A stretch of DNA of 64,000 nt from Crenalkalicoccus roseus. Its GTDB lineage: Bacteria > Pseudomonadota > Alphaproteobacteria > Acetobacterales > Acetobacteraceae. Of the stretch, positions 21,513 to 28,969 are shown in pieces; the stretch's first letter is position 1; the number at the start of each line of letters is the position of its first letter. The translations under genes and the position numbers were made by a program. The notes under the pieces were generated by a model. The model was given only the letters and a program-made list of their open reading frames with translations. It was not told the DNA's origin and searched no databases. The stretch covers positions 186,001-250,000 of the forward strand of contig NZ_SJDM01000001.1 in NCBI RefSeq assembly GCF_004761865.1, read 5' to 3'.

Positions 21513-22244
21513 TCAGGACCTGCCCGCCGCCTCGCGCTGCGCCACCTCGGCCAGGGCGGCGGCGCCGGCGCGGCGCACATGGCGGGTGGCGAGCAGCGCC
21601 GCCAGCTCCTCGTCGCCTTCCGCCACGGCGGTGAGGATCATGGCGTGCTCCTGCCAGTCGAGCACGGCGCGGGCGGTGCCGTTGCGGCGGAACAGCAGCT
21701 CGGTGCGTTCGCGCAGAGGGCGCATCAGCTCCTGCAGCGCGCGGTTGGCGCCGGCGACCGCGAGCAGGTCGTGGAACTCGGCGTTCAGGGCGGCGAGGTC
21801 CTGGCGTGGGGCGCCGGAGGCGGCGAGCGCCTCGCCCCGAGCGAGCAGGGCGCGGATGCGCTCGAGCGTCGCCGGGTCGCGGCGGCGGGCGGCGAGGCGC
21901 GCGGTCAGCCCCTCCAGCACGGCGCGGACCTCGACCAGGTCGCGGGCGAATTCGGCGGTGACGGCGGCGACCCGGGCGCCGCGGCCGCCCGCCGCGCCCT
22001 CCGCCGGCACGGCGAGGCCTTCGGCGAGGAGCTGGCGGATCGCCTCGCGGATCGGCACGCGGGACATGCCGAGCTCGGCGGAGAGTCGCTCCTCCACCAG
22101 CCGCTCGCCCGGGGCGAGGCGCCCGGAGAGGATCGCCTCGCGCAGCGCCTGCAGCGCCTGCTGGCTAAGCCGCGCCTGGCTGGCGCCGCGGCCCGGGCCA
22201 CGGGCTTCGGCGGCGGGGTGGGAGAGATGCGGGACGTTGGTCAT
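21513..22244 (-). CDS. GntR family transcriptional regulator (FadR/FCD subgroup)
   Basis: A 243-residue regulator. The winged helix-turn-helix is in the N-terminal third (LREAILSGRLAPGERLVEER, then SRVPIREAIRQL). The FCD ligand domain follows, with metal-ligand histidines expected around NAEFHDLLAVAGANRALQEL and HVRRAGAAAL. It is divergent from the diiron/ferredoxin operon. The intergenic region carries two copies of CTTGTATACG, a sequence typical of FCD-family operators, so autoregulation and control of that operon are likely. Confidence 0.92.
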   Translation of the reverse strand: MTNVPHLSHPAAEARGPGRGASQARLSQQALQALREAILSGRLAPGERLVEERLSAELGMSRVPIREAIRQLLAEGLAVPAEGAAGGRGARVAAVTAEFARDLVEVRAVLEGLTARLAARRRDPATLERIRALLARGEALAASGAPRQDLAALNAEFHDLLAVAGANRALQELMRPLRERTELLFRRNGTARAVLDWQEHAMILTAVAEGDEELAALLATRHVRRAGAAALAEVAQREAAGRS

Positions 22245-22268
22245 GGCAAGGCGAGTATCGGGCCAGGG

Positions 22269-22278
22269 CTTGTATACG
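22269..22278. promoter_or_regulatory. Putative GntR operator, copy 1 (CTTGTATACG)
   Basis: A ten-base sequence centred on the palindrome GTATAC, lying 25 bases upstream of the gntR start codon. An identical ten-mer lies at 22430-22439. FCD-type GntR proteins commonly bind TTGTATACAA-like sites. Position suggests autoregulation. Confidence 0.55.
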
Positions 22279-22429
22279 GCGAATGGGGAGGGGCGGCCCT
22301 GATGGCAAGCCCCTCTTGTGCCGGCAGGGCGAAATTGCCGGGTTCTCGGCCATGGCAAGGCCGGATGACGTCCTCGACGGACCATGCCGGACAATTCACC
22401 TTGACCAAGCGGGCCTTGACTTCGGCCGT

Positions 22430-22439
22430 CTTGTATACG
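22430..22439. promoter_or_regulatory. Putative GntR operator, copy 2 (CTTGTATACG)
   Basis: The second identical ten-mer, 65 bases upstream of the diiron-protein gene at 22505 and 161 bases from copy 1. TTGACC (22401) and TTGACT (22416) lie just upstream, and TATACG within the site could double as a -10 element, although the spacing is not ideal for either. A repressor bound here would cover the operon promoter. Confidence 0.55.
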
Positions 22440-22504
22440 AGCTTGGCCGCACAGCCGGGTGGCGGAGCCGCGCCCGGAAGCCCCCCGTCGAGAAGGAGAC
22501 CACC

Positions 22505-23236
22505 ATGGCCGCGCTGATGAACCCGGAGGAGTTCCGCGCCGCGCTCGAGAACGCCATCAAGGGCAAGAGCGCGAACAAGTCGCCCTTCAGCATCGCCTGG
22601 GCGAGCGGCCGGCTCTCGCGGGAGCACCTCGCGCGCTGGGCGGAGAACCACTACCACTACGTCGGCCCCTTCGCCGACTACCTCGGCTACGTCTATGCCC
22701 GCATGCCCGCCGAGTACCAGGAGGCGAAGGACTTCCTGCTCGCCAACATGTACGAGGAGGAGATCGGCGGCGACCGCCACACCGACCTGCTGATCCGCTT
22801 CGCCGAGGCCTGCGGCACCACCCGCGAACGGGTGATGGACCCCGACAACATGTCCCCCACCACTCGCGGCCTGCAGAGCTGGTGCTACGCCGTGGCGATG
22901 CGCGAGGACCCGATCGTCGCCGTCGCCGGCCTGGTGGTGGGGCTGGAATCCCAGGTGCCCTCCATCTACCGCCGGCAGACGCCGATCATGCGCGAGAAGT
23001 ACGGCTTCACCGACGAGGAGCTGGAGTTCTTCGACCTGCACATCGTCTCCGACGAGATCCACGGCGAGCGCGGCTACCAGATCGTGCTCGAGCACGCCAA
23101 CACGCCGGAGCTGCAGCGCCGCTGCCTGAAGATCTGCGAAATCGGGGCGGAGATGCGCCTGCTCTACACCACCGCCCTCTACCGCGACTACGTCGAGAAG
23201 GACCTGTCGCTGCGGGACCTCGACCTCGCGGCCTGA
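22505..23236 (+). CDS. Heme-oxygenase-like diiron oxidase/oxygenase (TenA/PqqC/CADD fold)
   Basis: A 243-residue all-helical protein of the iron-containing redox (HDO) family. A full set of possible iron ligands is visible: Glu85 and His92 in NMYEEEIGGDRHTDLL, Glu148 in VGLESQVPSIYR, and His179, Asp183 and His186 in DLHIVSDEIHGERG. The E-x6-H, E, H-x3-D-x2-H pattern and spacing follow Chlamydia CADD. HDOs activate O2 for N-oxidation, decarboxylation or C-C cleavage. Residues at offsets matching CADD's sacrificial Tyr and Lys are not Tyr or Lys, so p-aminobenzoate synthesis is not indicated. It heads a five-gene operon with two ferredoxins. Substrate unknown. Confidence 0.82.
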   Translation: MAALMNPEEFRAALENAIKGKSANKSPFSIAWASGRLSREHLARWAENHYHYVGPFADYLGYVYARMPAEYQEAKDFLLANMYEEEIGGDRHTDLLIRFAEACGTTRERVMDPDNMSPTTRGLQSWCYAVAMREDPIVAVAGLVVGLESQVPSIYRRQTPIMREKYGFTDEELEFFDLHIVSDEIHGERGYQIVLEHANTPELQRRCLKICEIGAEMRLLYTTALYRDYVEKDLSLRDLDLAA

Positions 23237-23253
23237 GGAACGGGCGCCCGGCA

Positions 23254-23579
23254 TGCCGATCGTCACCTTCCACAAGGACGGGCAGGCGCACAGCGAGGAG
23301 GTGGCGGACAACACCAATCTCGTGGTCCGCGCCGGCATCCGCAAATTCCCCTTCCCGCACCTGCGCTACGGCTGCGGCATGGGGAAGTGCGGGAAGTGCG
23401 CCAGCCGCATCCTCGCCGGCGCCGAGCACCTGCCCGAGCCGAACTGGAAGGAGAGGAAGGTGCTGGGCGAGATGCTGGAGCAGGGCTGCCGCCTGGCCTG
23501 CCAGCTCTGGCTGCACCACGACCTGGCGCTGACGCAGGACGGGGTGGCGCCGCCGCGCCCGGCACGCAGCGCCGCCTGA
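23254..23579 (+). CDS. [2Fe-2S] ferredoxin, plant/xylene-monooxygenase type (first of two)
   Basis: A 108-residue ferredoxin whose cluster ligands are Cys41, Cys46 and Cys49 (YGCGMGKCGKCASRI, CX4CX2C) and Cys83 in RLACQLW. The open frame begins at 23253-23254, 17 bases after the diiron-protein stop. It probably donates electrons to the diiron enzyme, as oxygenase ferredoxins do. An insert between the third and fourth Cys (EHLPEPNWKERKVLGEML) has a counterpart in the second ferredoxin (DAIKPKERKHLTEA), so the two look like paralogues. Confidence 0.9.
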
Positions 23580-23589
23580 GGAGGGCATC

Positions 23590-23892
23590 GTGTACGTCAT
23601 CCTGACCAGCAAGCCGGGGCAGTTCCGCACCGAGACCTCGGAGGGGCTGCGCCCGGTGGAGGCCTACGACTACGTCTTCTGCGGCAGGAAGCGGGCCCGC
23701 TTCGTCATCGCCGAACTGGAGCAGGAGACGCGGCTGCGCATCGTGGACGAGGCGCCGCCCGAGGTGGTGAACCTGGTGCCGTCCAAATTCCTGCAGCGCT
23801 ACGACAGCCTGGACGACGCGCGGCAGGAGCTGCGCCACCTCGTCTCCTTCGGCAGCATGCCGATGGCGCTGGAGCCGGCGCCGCTCGCATGA
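23590..23892 (+). CDS. Small protein of unknown function within the diiron/ferredoxin operon
   Basis: A 100-residue soluble protein, not recognised. It starts at GTG 23590 with GAGG upstream and ends in a four-base ATGA overlap with the second ferredoxin, so it is translated with that gene. Visible features are a beta-rich N-terminus (YVILTSKPGQFRTE, then EAYDYVFCGRKRARFVIAEL), a single Cys, and an acidic helical middle (YDSLDDARQELRHLV). There is no cluster-binding motif. Position suggests an accessory or adaptor subunit. Confidence 0.8.
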   Translation: MYVILTSKPGQFRTETSEGLRPVEAYDYVFCGRKRARFVIAELEQETRLRIVDEAPPEVVNLVPSKFLQRYDSLDDARQELRHLVSFGSMPMALEPAPLA

Positions 23893-24215
23893 TCGAGGTC
23901 ACCTTCCTGAGCGGCGGGGGCAGGACCGTCACCGCGCCCGAGAACACCAACCTGCTGCGCCTCTCCATCCGCGAGAAGGGCGGCATCCCGTTCAAGTGCG
24001 GCGGCGGGATCTGCGGCACCTGCCGCTGCCGCATCGAGCAGGGCATCGAGAACACCGACGCGATCAAGCCCAAGGAGCGCAAGCACCTGACCGAGGCGCA
24101 ATTCGCCGAGGGCTGGCGCATGGCCTGCCAGACTTTCGTGCTGCGCGGCAAGGTCAGCGTCTCCTGGCCGCCGCGCCCGGCCGCGACCACGGCGAGGACC
24201 GAGGTTCAGGCATGA
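23889..24215 (+). CDS. [2Fe-2S] ferredoxin (second of two)
   Basis: A 108-residue ferredoxin with ligands Cys37, Cys42 and Cys45 (FKCGGGICGTCRCRI) and Cys80 (WRMACQTF). Cys47 is extra. It overlaps the previous gene (23889-23892) and the next one (24212-24215), so three genes are coupled by ATGA junctions. Two different ferredoxins in one short operon suggest two electron-transfer steps or partners. No ferredoxin reductase is encoded nearby; the closest in the window is at 63213. Confidence 0.9.
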   Translation: MIEVTFLSGGGRTVTAPENTNLLRLSIREKGGIPFKCGGGICGTCRCRIEQGIENTDAIKPKERKHLTEAQFAEGWRMACQTFVLRGKVSVSWPPRPAATTARTEVQA

Positions 24216-24691
24216 AAGCGGCCCTCAAGCTCGAACTCCGCGAGGCGCGCACCATGGTGGCGGCGGCCACCGCCAGGGCCGCCGCGCTCGGCGTGGCGCA
24301 GACCGTCTGCGTCGCCGACGAGGCCGGCATCCCGCTGCTGATCGAGCGCATGGACGGCGCCCGCGTCACCGGCCCGCAGATCGCCTGGAACAAGGCCTTC
24401 ACCGCGGCCGGGCACAAGCGCTCCACCCACCTCTTCAACACTCCGCCCGGCGGGCCGGCCCTGCCGGGCAACGAGGCCTTCGGCATCCAGTGGAGTTTCG
24501 AAGGCCGCTTCGCCACCTTCGTCGGCGGCTTCCCCATCGTCGTGGACGGCGCCGTCATCGGCGGCATCGGCCTCAGCGGCGGCAATGGCGAGCAGGACAC
24601 CGCCTGCGGCCTCGCGGGGCTGCAGGCGCTCGCCGACCTGCTCGGACCGGAAGGCCATGCGGTGCGGGTGGAGGCGGACATCCGCCTTTAG
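24212..24691 (+). CDS. GlcG/HbpS-like (DUF336) protein
   Basis: A 159-residue DUF336-fold protein. The pattern is LREARTMVAAATARAAALGV, VADEAGIPLLIERMDGA, the LPGNEAFGIQWSFEGR region, and GGFPIVVDGAVIGGIGLSGG. Relatives include heme-binding HbpS, GlcG of glycolate loci and PduO-type C-terminal domains. It is the last gene of the operon, coupled to ferredoxin 2 by an ATGA overlap. It may bind heme, a corrinoid or the small-molecule substrate of the diiron enzyme; sequence alone does not decide. Confidence 0.85.
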   Translation: MKAALKLELREARTMVAAATARAAALGVAQTVCVADEAGIPLLIERMDGARVTGPQIAWNKAFTAAGHKRSTHLFNTPPGGPALPGNEAFGIQWSFEGRFATFVGGFPIVVDGAVIGGIGLSGGNGEQDTACGLAGLQALADLLGPEGHAVRVEADIRL

Positions 24692-24745
24692 GACGGATCG
24701 CGGCCGGCCGGGAGCGTGAAGCCGCTCCAAGGGCGTCCCGGCCAA

Positions 24746-24796
24746 GCCGCCTGCTGCGGCGTCACCCCGTGCCGGGGCGGCGCCGCAGCAGGCGGC
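24746..24796. terminator. Large inverted repeat between convergent operons
   Basis: GCCGCCTGCTGCGGCG (24746-24761) and CGCCGCAGCAGGCGGC (24781-24796) are perfect 16-base complements. The loop carries a further CCCCG/CGGGG pairing. The right arm lies inside the 3' end of the ABC transporter gene, so the stop codon sits in the loop. No T-run. It probably acts as a bidirectional terminator or 3' RNA stabiliser. Confidence 0.6.
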
Positions 24797-26633
24797 GCAG
24801 CGCGCCGCGTCCGGCAGCGACTACCGGGCGCGGCGCGCGCTCGCCCGCGGGGCGGCGGCGGCGCGCGGTGAGCCTCGCGCCGTCCGGGGCCCGTACCAGG
24901 GTCAGCGTGCGGTCATGATAGGCATCGAGGCCCGGGCGGTGCCCGATCGAGATCAAGGCGGACTCCGCCAGCTCCTCGCGGAACAGGCCCATCAGCATGT
25001 CCTGGTTGGCCTCGTCCAGCGCCGCCGTCGCCTCGTCCATGAACACCCAGCGCGGGCGGTGCAGCAGCAGCCGCGCGAAGGCAAGGCGCTGCTGCTCGCC
25101 GAGCGAGAGGATCTGGTCCCAGCGCTCCTCCTGGTCGAGGCGCGCGACGAGGTGGGCGAGGCCGCAGCGCTCCAGCGCCGCCGCCACCGCCTGGTCCGGG
25201 AAGCGGCGGGGCTCCGCCGGGTAGGCCACGGCGGCGCGCAGCGTGCCGAGCGGCAGATAGGGGCGCTGCGGCATGAACATGATGTGCTCGCGCGGCGGGA
25301 TGCGGATGCGCCCCGAGCCCCAGGGCCACAGGCCGGCGATGGCGCGGAACAGGGTGGACTTGCCCGAGCCGCTCTCCCCCACGATCAGCACCTTCTCGCC
25401 TGCCGCGATTTCCGCATTGGCTTCCTGGATCACCACGGCGCCGTCGAAATGCGCGATCTGCAGGTCCTCGAAGGCGAGCACCTCGCGCCCGTCGGGCAGG
25501 GGCCCCTCCTCGATCCCGATCACGCTGTCCGCCTCCATCTGCTCGGCGGTGTCGAGCGCCTCCTCGAGGTGGAGCACGCGCTCCACATGGCTGCGCCAGT
25601 CGGCGAGGCGGGGGAAATTGTCCACGAACCAGTTCAGCGCCGTCGTCACCTGGTAGAAGGCCTGGGTGATCTGCATCAGCACGCCGAGGGTGATGGCGCC
25701 GGCGAAGTAGCGCGGGCTGGCGACGAGGGCCGGAAACACCGAGAGCAGCATGCCGTAGGCGGACGTCAGCCACATCAGGTGCCGCTCGCTGCGCATCAGC
25801 CGCCGCATCACCTGCACCACCTCGCCGAAGGCGCGCTTCAGGCCCCGCTCCTCGTCCGCCTCGCCGCGGATCATGGCGATGCCCTCGCTGCTCTCGCGCA
25901 GCCGCACCAGGGCGAAGCGGTGGTCGCTCTCCGCCTGGTTGCGGCGGAGGTTGATCTCGACCATCGGCCGCCCGATCAGCCAGGTGAGGCCCGAGCCGAT
26001 GCCGGCGTAGAGCAGCGCGGCCCAGACCATGTAGCCGGGGATGGCGAACTCCGTCGTGCCGAGGCTGACATGCAGGGGGCCGGAGAGCGTCCACAGGATG
26101 CCGACGAAGGAGACCAGCATCAGCACCGACTGCAGCAGCCCCACCACGAGGTCCACGGCGATGGCGGTCGCCCAGCGCGTGTTCTCGCTGATGCGCTGGT
26201 CCGGGTTGTCCGGCGCGTCGGGCAGGAACTGCATCTGGTAGTGCCGCCCGCTTTCCAGCCACCGGCGCTGCAGCCGCTGCACCATCCAGCGCCGCCAGTA
26301 GAGCTGCAGCATCTGCCGGACGTAGAGCTGGAACACCGCCGTCACCATGCTCGCCGCGGCGAGCAGGACGAAGAGGTAGGTCTGCCCGTAGAAGGCCGCC
26401 TTGTCGCGCACCTCCAGGGCGTTGAAGAAGTCGCGGTTCCAGATGTTGAAGCGGATCTGGATGAAGATCTGCAGCAGCGTCAGCACCACCACGCCGGCGG
26501 CGAGGCCGCGGGCGTGCCAGCGCTCCTCGCCGTTGAAGTAGAGCAGCGCGAGGCGTCCGAAGCGGCGCAGGAAGCCCCGGCTGGGTGGCTGGGGCTCCTC
26601 TGCTGCGGAAGGCTGCCCGTGGTTCTCGGCCAC
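24762..26633 (-). CDS. ABC transporter, fused permease and ATPase (YddA/BacA-related, ABCD type)
   Basis: A 623-residue half-transporter. A six-helix domain starts with the basic GEERWHARGLAAGVVVLTLL and contains NPDQRISENTRWATA, a signature of the SbmA/BacA/YddA and peroxisomal ABCD group. The ATPase has Walker A GESGSGKST, a signature reduced to LSLGEQQRLAFARLLLHRP, and Walker B WVFMDEATAALDE. Relatives import peptides, vitamin B12 or very-long-chain acyl groups. GTG 26633 is seven bases past the upstream stop. It ends an operon headed by a DUF1328 gene behind an EcfG-type promoter, so stress induction is likely. Confidence 0.88.
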   Translation of the reverse strand: MAENHGQPSAAEEPQPPSRGFLRRFGRLALLYFNGEERWHARGLAAGVVVLTLLQIFIQIRFNIWNRDFFNALEVRDKAAFYGQTYLFVLLAAASMVTAVFQLYVRQMLQLYWRRWMVQRLQRRWLESGRHYQMQFLPDAPDNPDQRISENTRWATAIAVDLVVGLLQSVLMLVSFVGILWTLSGPLHVSLGTTEFAIPGYMVWAALLYAGIGSGLTWLIGRPMVEINLRRNQAESDHRFALVRLRESSEGIAMIRGEADEERGLKRAFGEVVQVMRRLMRSERHLMWLTSAYGMLLSVFPALVASPRYFAGAITLGVLMQITQAFYQVTTALNWFVDNFPRLADWRSHVERVLHLEEALDTAEQMEADSVIGIEEGPLPDGREVLAFEDLQIAHFDGAVVIQEANAEIAAGEKVLIVGESGSGKSTLFRAIAGLWPWGSGRIRIPPREHIMFMPQRPYLPLGTLRAAVAYPAEPRRFPDQAVAAALERCGLAHLVARLDQEERWDQILSLGEQQRLAFARLLLHRPRWVFMDEATAALDEANQDMLMGLFREELAESALISIGHRPGLDAYHDRTLTLVRAPDGARLTARRRRPAGERAPRPVVAAGRGALRRLLRRRPGTG

Positions 26634-26640
26634 CTGGGTC

Positions 26641-27309
26641 TCAGCGCGGGGTGTTGGCGGGGGCGGAGGGGCGAAGAGCGTCGGGCTCGGGGCCGATCCG
26701 CTCGGCGAGCAGCGCCCGGCCCGTCTCCGTCGCCGTTCCGAGGCCGGTGGCGGCGAGCCGCGCGCCCGGGCGCAGCAGCTCGCCGAACTCGTCGGAGGCG
26801 TTCCGGGGCAGCAGGATCACGGTACCGTCCTCGAGAATGGCGCCGGCCACCGCGCCCTGCGGCGCATAGTAGGGCTGGCGAACCTTGCCCGACGCCTCGA
26901 GCGGCACCATGCGCTCTTGCGGCTCGCGGCCCGAGGGCTGCCAGTAGAGCCGCTCCATCAGCCGCGGCGTCGCCTCCTGGCTGCGGGCGAAGGCGAGCGC
27001 CGTGATGACCGGCGCCTGACGGGCGCGGATGCCCCAGACGATGAGCGTGCCACCGAGCGGCGCCTCCCGCTGCACCGCGGCCGCCATGGTCGGGGGGAAG
27101 ACGACCTGCGGCCCCTCGCGGAACAGCAGCGCGTCGGTCTCCCCGGCGGGGTTGGTCAGGTAGCGCTCGACCGTGCCCGTGAAGGAGGGAAGCTGCGTCG
27201 GATCGAACCAGAGCTCCGCCGGCCGTGCCGGCGCGTTCGCCACCGCGGCGGCGCCCGCGGCGAGGAGCAGCGCCAGAGCCAGGAGCAGCGGGGCGGCGGC
27301 GAAGGGCAT
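26641..27309 (-). CDS. Exported protein of unknown function with an internal duplication
   Basis: A 222-residue protein with a signal peptide or anchor (FAAAPLLLALALLLAAGAAAVANA). The mature part shows two similar units, about residues 45-110 (GTVERYLTNPAGETDALLF, later PLGGTLIVWG) and 132-205 (GKVRQPYYAPQGAVAGAIL, later RPGARLAATG). They look like tandem small beta barrels of OB-fold type. I do not recognise a named family. It lies between DUF1328 and the ABC transporter with gaps of 12 and 7 bases, so it is probably periplasmic and linked to that transporter. Confidence 0.75.
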   Translation of the reverse strand: MPFAAAPLLLALALLLAAGAAAVANAPARPAELWFDPTQLPSFTGTVERYLTNPAGETDALLFREGPQVVFPPTMAAAVQREAPLGGTLIVWGIRARQAPVITALAFARSQEATPRLMERLYWQPSGREPQERMVPLEASGKVRQPYYAPQGAVAGAILEDGTVILLPRNASDEFGELLRPGARLAATGLGTATETGRALLAERIGPEPDALRPSAPANTPR

Positions 27310-27321
27310 GTCCCTGGCCGC

Positions 27322-27486
27322 TCAGAAGCCTTGCACCAGGCCGAAGACCAGCGAGACCAGAAACAGCACGAGGAAGATGGCGAACAGCACCTTGGCGATG
27401 CTGGCGAAGGCGGAGGCGAGGCCCCCGAAACCGAAAAGCGCGGCCACCAGAGCGAGCACCAGGAAGACCAGCGACCAGTAGAGCAT
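27322..27486 (-). CDS. DUF1328 family small membrane protein
   Basis: A 54-residue protein starting [20 protein letters not shown], made of two hydrophobic helices, ending [12 protein letters not shown]. This is the DUF1328 (YtjA-like) pattern of small inner-membrane stress proteins. ATG 27486 lies 33 bases downstream of a near-consensus EcfG promoter and 88 bases after phyR. It heads a three-gene unit with the exported protein and the ABC transporter. Confidence 0.88.
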   Translation of the reverse strand: MLYWSLVFLVLALVAALFGFGGLASAFASIAKVLFAIFLVLFLVSLVFGLVQGF

Positions 27487-27519
27487 GGGACGGGACCTCT
27501 GCTGCCGGGCGCCCCGCAG

Positions 27520-27544
27520 AACGTCCGCCGGGCGCGGCGGTTGC
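27520..27544 (-). promoter_or_regulatory. Near-consensus EcfG promoter (GCAAC-N16-CGTT)
   Basis: Read on the minus strand, GCAAC (27544-27540) and CGTT (27523-27520) are 16 bases apart. The -35 differs from GGAAC at one position. The -10 lies 33 bases from the DUF1328 start, close to the 31 and 34 bases seen at the two perfect EcfG promoters in this window. Confidence 0.6.
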
Positions 27545-27574
27545 AGAGGCTCAACGATGTCCCCTGCCGGGCGC

Positions 27575-28324
27575 TCAGACCGGCAGCACGCCCCGCGTGA
27601 CCGCCTGGTAGGTCGCGACCGCGAGAGTCGTCGGGTCGAAGGGCTTGGTGATGACGAAGGCGGGTTCCATCGCCTCGCCGGTCAGCAGCCGCTCGGGATA
27701 GGCGGTGACGAAGATCACCGGCGCCGGCACGTCGCGCAGGATGCGTGCCACGGCATGAACGCCGTCGCCGCCGGCGCCGAGATTGATGTCGGCCAGCACC
27801 AGGCCCGGCCGCTCGGCCCGCGCGATCTCCACCGCCTCGGTCTCGGTGGTGGCGATGCCGACCACGCTGTGGCCGCAGCGCTCCACCAGCTCCTGGATGT
27901 CGAGGGCGATGATCGGCTCGTCCTCGATGATCAGGACGCGCGTCGCCGTGCTGGAGCGCAGCGCCTCCCGCGCGAGGCGCAGCTCCAGCTCGGCGGTGTC
28001 GGGCGAGATGCGGCAGGCGGCGGCGGCGGCGGAGAGGGGCTGCTCCTCCAGCGCGGTCAGGAGCAGCAGCTTGCGCTGCAACGGGGAGGCGTCGCCGCCC
28101 TCCGGGCCCAGGAACCTGTCGGCGAGATCGCCGACGGCGGCGTAGAGGGCAAGGCGCGCGCCGGCATCGCTCGCCAGATCCTCCTGCTGCGGTGCGGCGA
28201 GCACGCGTTTCAGCGCCTCCGCGACCATGGAATCGCCTGCCGCCTGGCTGCCGGCCAGCGCCCGGGCGTAACGGCGCGCGTAGGGCAGGGCCCTGATCAG
28301 GGCGGCGCGGTCCATCGCGCTCAT
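27575..28324 (-). CDS. phyR: General stress response anti-anti-sigma response regulator PhyR
   Basis: A 249-residue PhyR: an N-terminal sigma-like domain (about residues 1-122, with [19 protein letters not shown] and the region-4-like [20 protein letters not shown]) and a C-terminal receiver. The receiver has acidic LIIEDEPII, phosphoacceptor Asp179 in LVLADINLG, the FATGUY-type [10 protein letters not shown] and the conserved ITKPFDP. Phosphorylated PhyR captures NepR and frees EcfG. ATG 28324 has GAAGGA upstream and avoids a non-homologous extension. It is divergent from ecfG. Confidence 0.95.
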   Translation of the reverse strand: MSAMDRAALIRALPYARRYARALAGSQAAGDSMVAEALKRVLAAPQQEDLASDAGARLALYAAVGDLADRFLGPEGGDASPLQRKLLLLTALEEQPLSAAAAACRISPDTAELELRLAREALRSSTATRVLIIEDEPIIALDIQELVERCGHSVVGIATTETEAVEIARAERPGLVLADINLGAGGDGVHAVARILRDVPAPVIFVTAYPERLLTGEAMEPAFVITKPFDPTTLAVATYQAVTRGVLPV

Positions 28325-28380
28325 CGCCTTTTCATCCTTCGCATGCGCGGCGCACCTCCCGGCCAACACTGGCTGTTAGT

Positions 28381-28899
28381 ATGGAGGAAGTTGTGGACAC
28401 ACAAGCCTCCGGCCCCGACCTGCGCCAGTCCCTCGCGCTGTTGTTGCCGGAGCTTCGCGCCTTCGCGCGGTTCCTTGTCGGCTCCTCGACAGAAGCGGAC
28501 GACCTGGTGCAGGAGGCGCTGCTGCGGGCGCTGCGCGGCCTGGATGGCGGCGGCCGGGAGGTGGCGCTGCGGCCCTGGTGCTTGGCGATCGTGCGGAACG
28601 TCTTCTACGAGCAGGTGCGCGCACGGCGCCGCGAGGCGGCGCACCGCCAGGAGCAGGCGCCGTCCGTCGAGCCGGGCGCGGCGCCGCGGCAGGAGCAGCA
28701 GGGCGAGCTGCGCGACCTCGCGCGTGCGCTGCACCGCCTGCCCCCGCTGCTGCGGGAGGCGCTGGTGCTGGTGGGGGCGCAGGGCCTCTCCTACGAGGAG
28801 GCGGCGGCGGTGTGCGGCGTGCCGGCGGGCACGATGAAGGCGCGCGTCTCGCGCGCGCGCAGGCAGCTCGCCGAATCTCTCGACACCGTGACGGGGTAA
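28381..28899 (+). CDS. ecfG: EcfG-type ECF sigma factor (first copy)
   Basis: A 172-residue ECF sigma factor. Region 2 spans LLPELRAFARFLVGSSTEADDLVQEALLRALRG and the WCLAIVRNVFYEQVRARRREA block. Region 4 has LHRLPPLLREALVLVGAQGLSYEEAAAVCGVPAGTMKARVSRARRQ. Lying 56 bases from divergent phyR and sharing the EcfG layout, it is assigned to the general stress group (ECF15). It differs clearly from the second copy downstream, so the two may answer different signals or compete for NepR. Confidence 0.9.
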   Translation: MEEVVDTQASGPDLRQSLALLLPELRAFARFLVGSSTEADDLVQEALLRALRGLDGGGREVALRPWCLAIVRNVFYEQVRARRREAAHRQEQAPSVEPGAAPRQEQQGELRDLARALHRLPPLLREALVLVGAQGLSYEEAAAVCGVPAGTMKARVSRARRQLAESLDTVTG

Positions 28900-28969
28900 C
28901 GCCCCCGCGATGCAACCGCCCCGCGCCGGGGATCATTTCCCCACGTAGGATCCAGAAGGGGATTTGCGT

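Noticed and set aside
22505..23236. Calling the diiron protein PqqC or TenA
   Set aside because: No pqqA/B/D/E genes or thiamine genes are nearby, and the residues present form an iron ligand set that TenA and PqqC lack.
28912..28937. GCAAC-N17-CATT upstream of the second ecfG as an EcfG promoter
   Set aside because: Two mismatches to consensus, one in each element, are expected often by chance in this sequence. I keep only perfect sites and one single-mismatch site with matching geometry.
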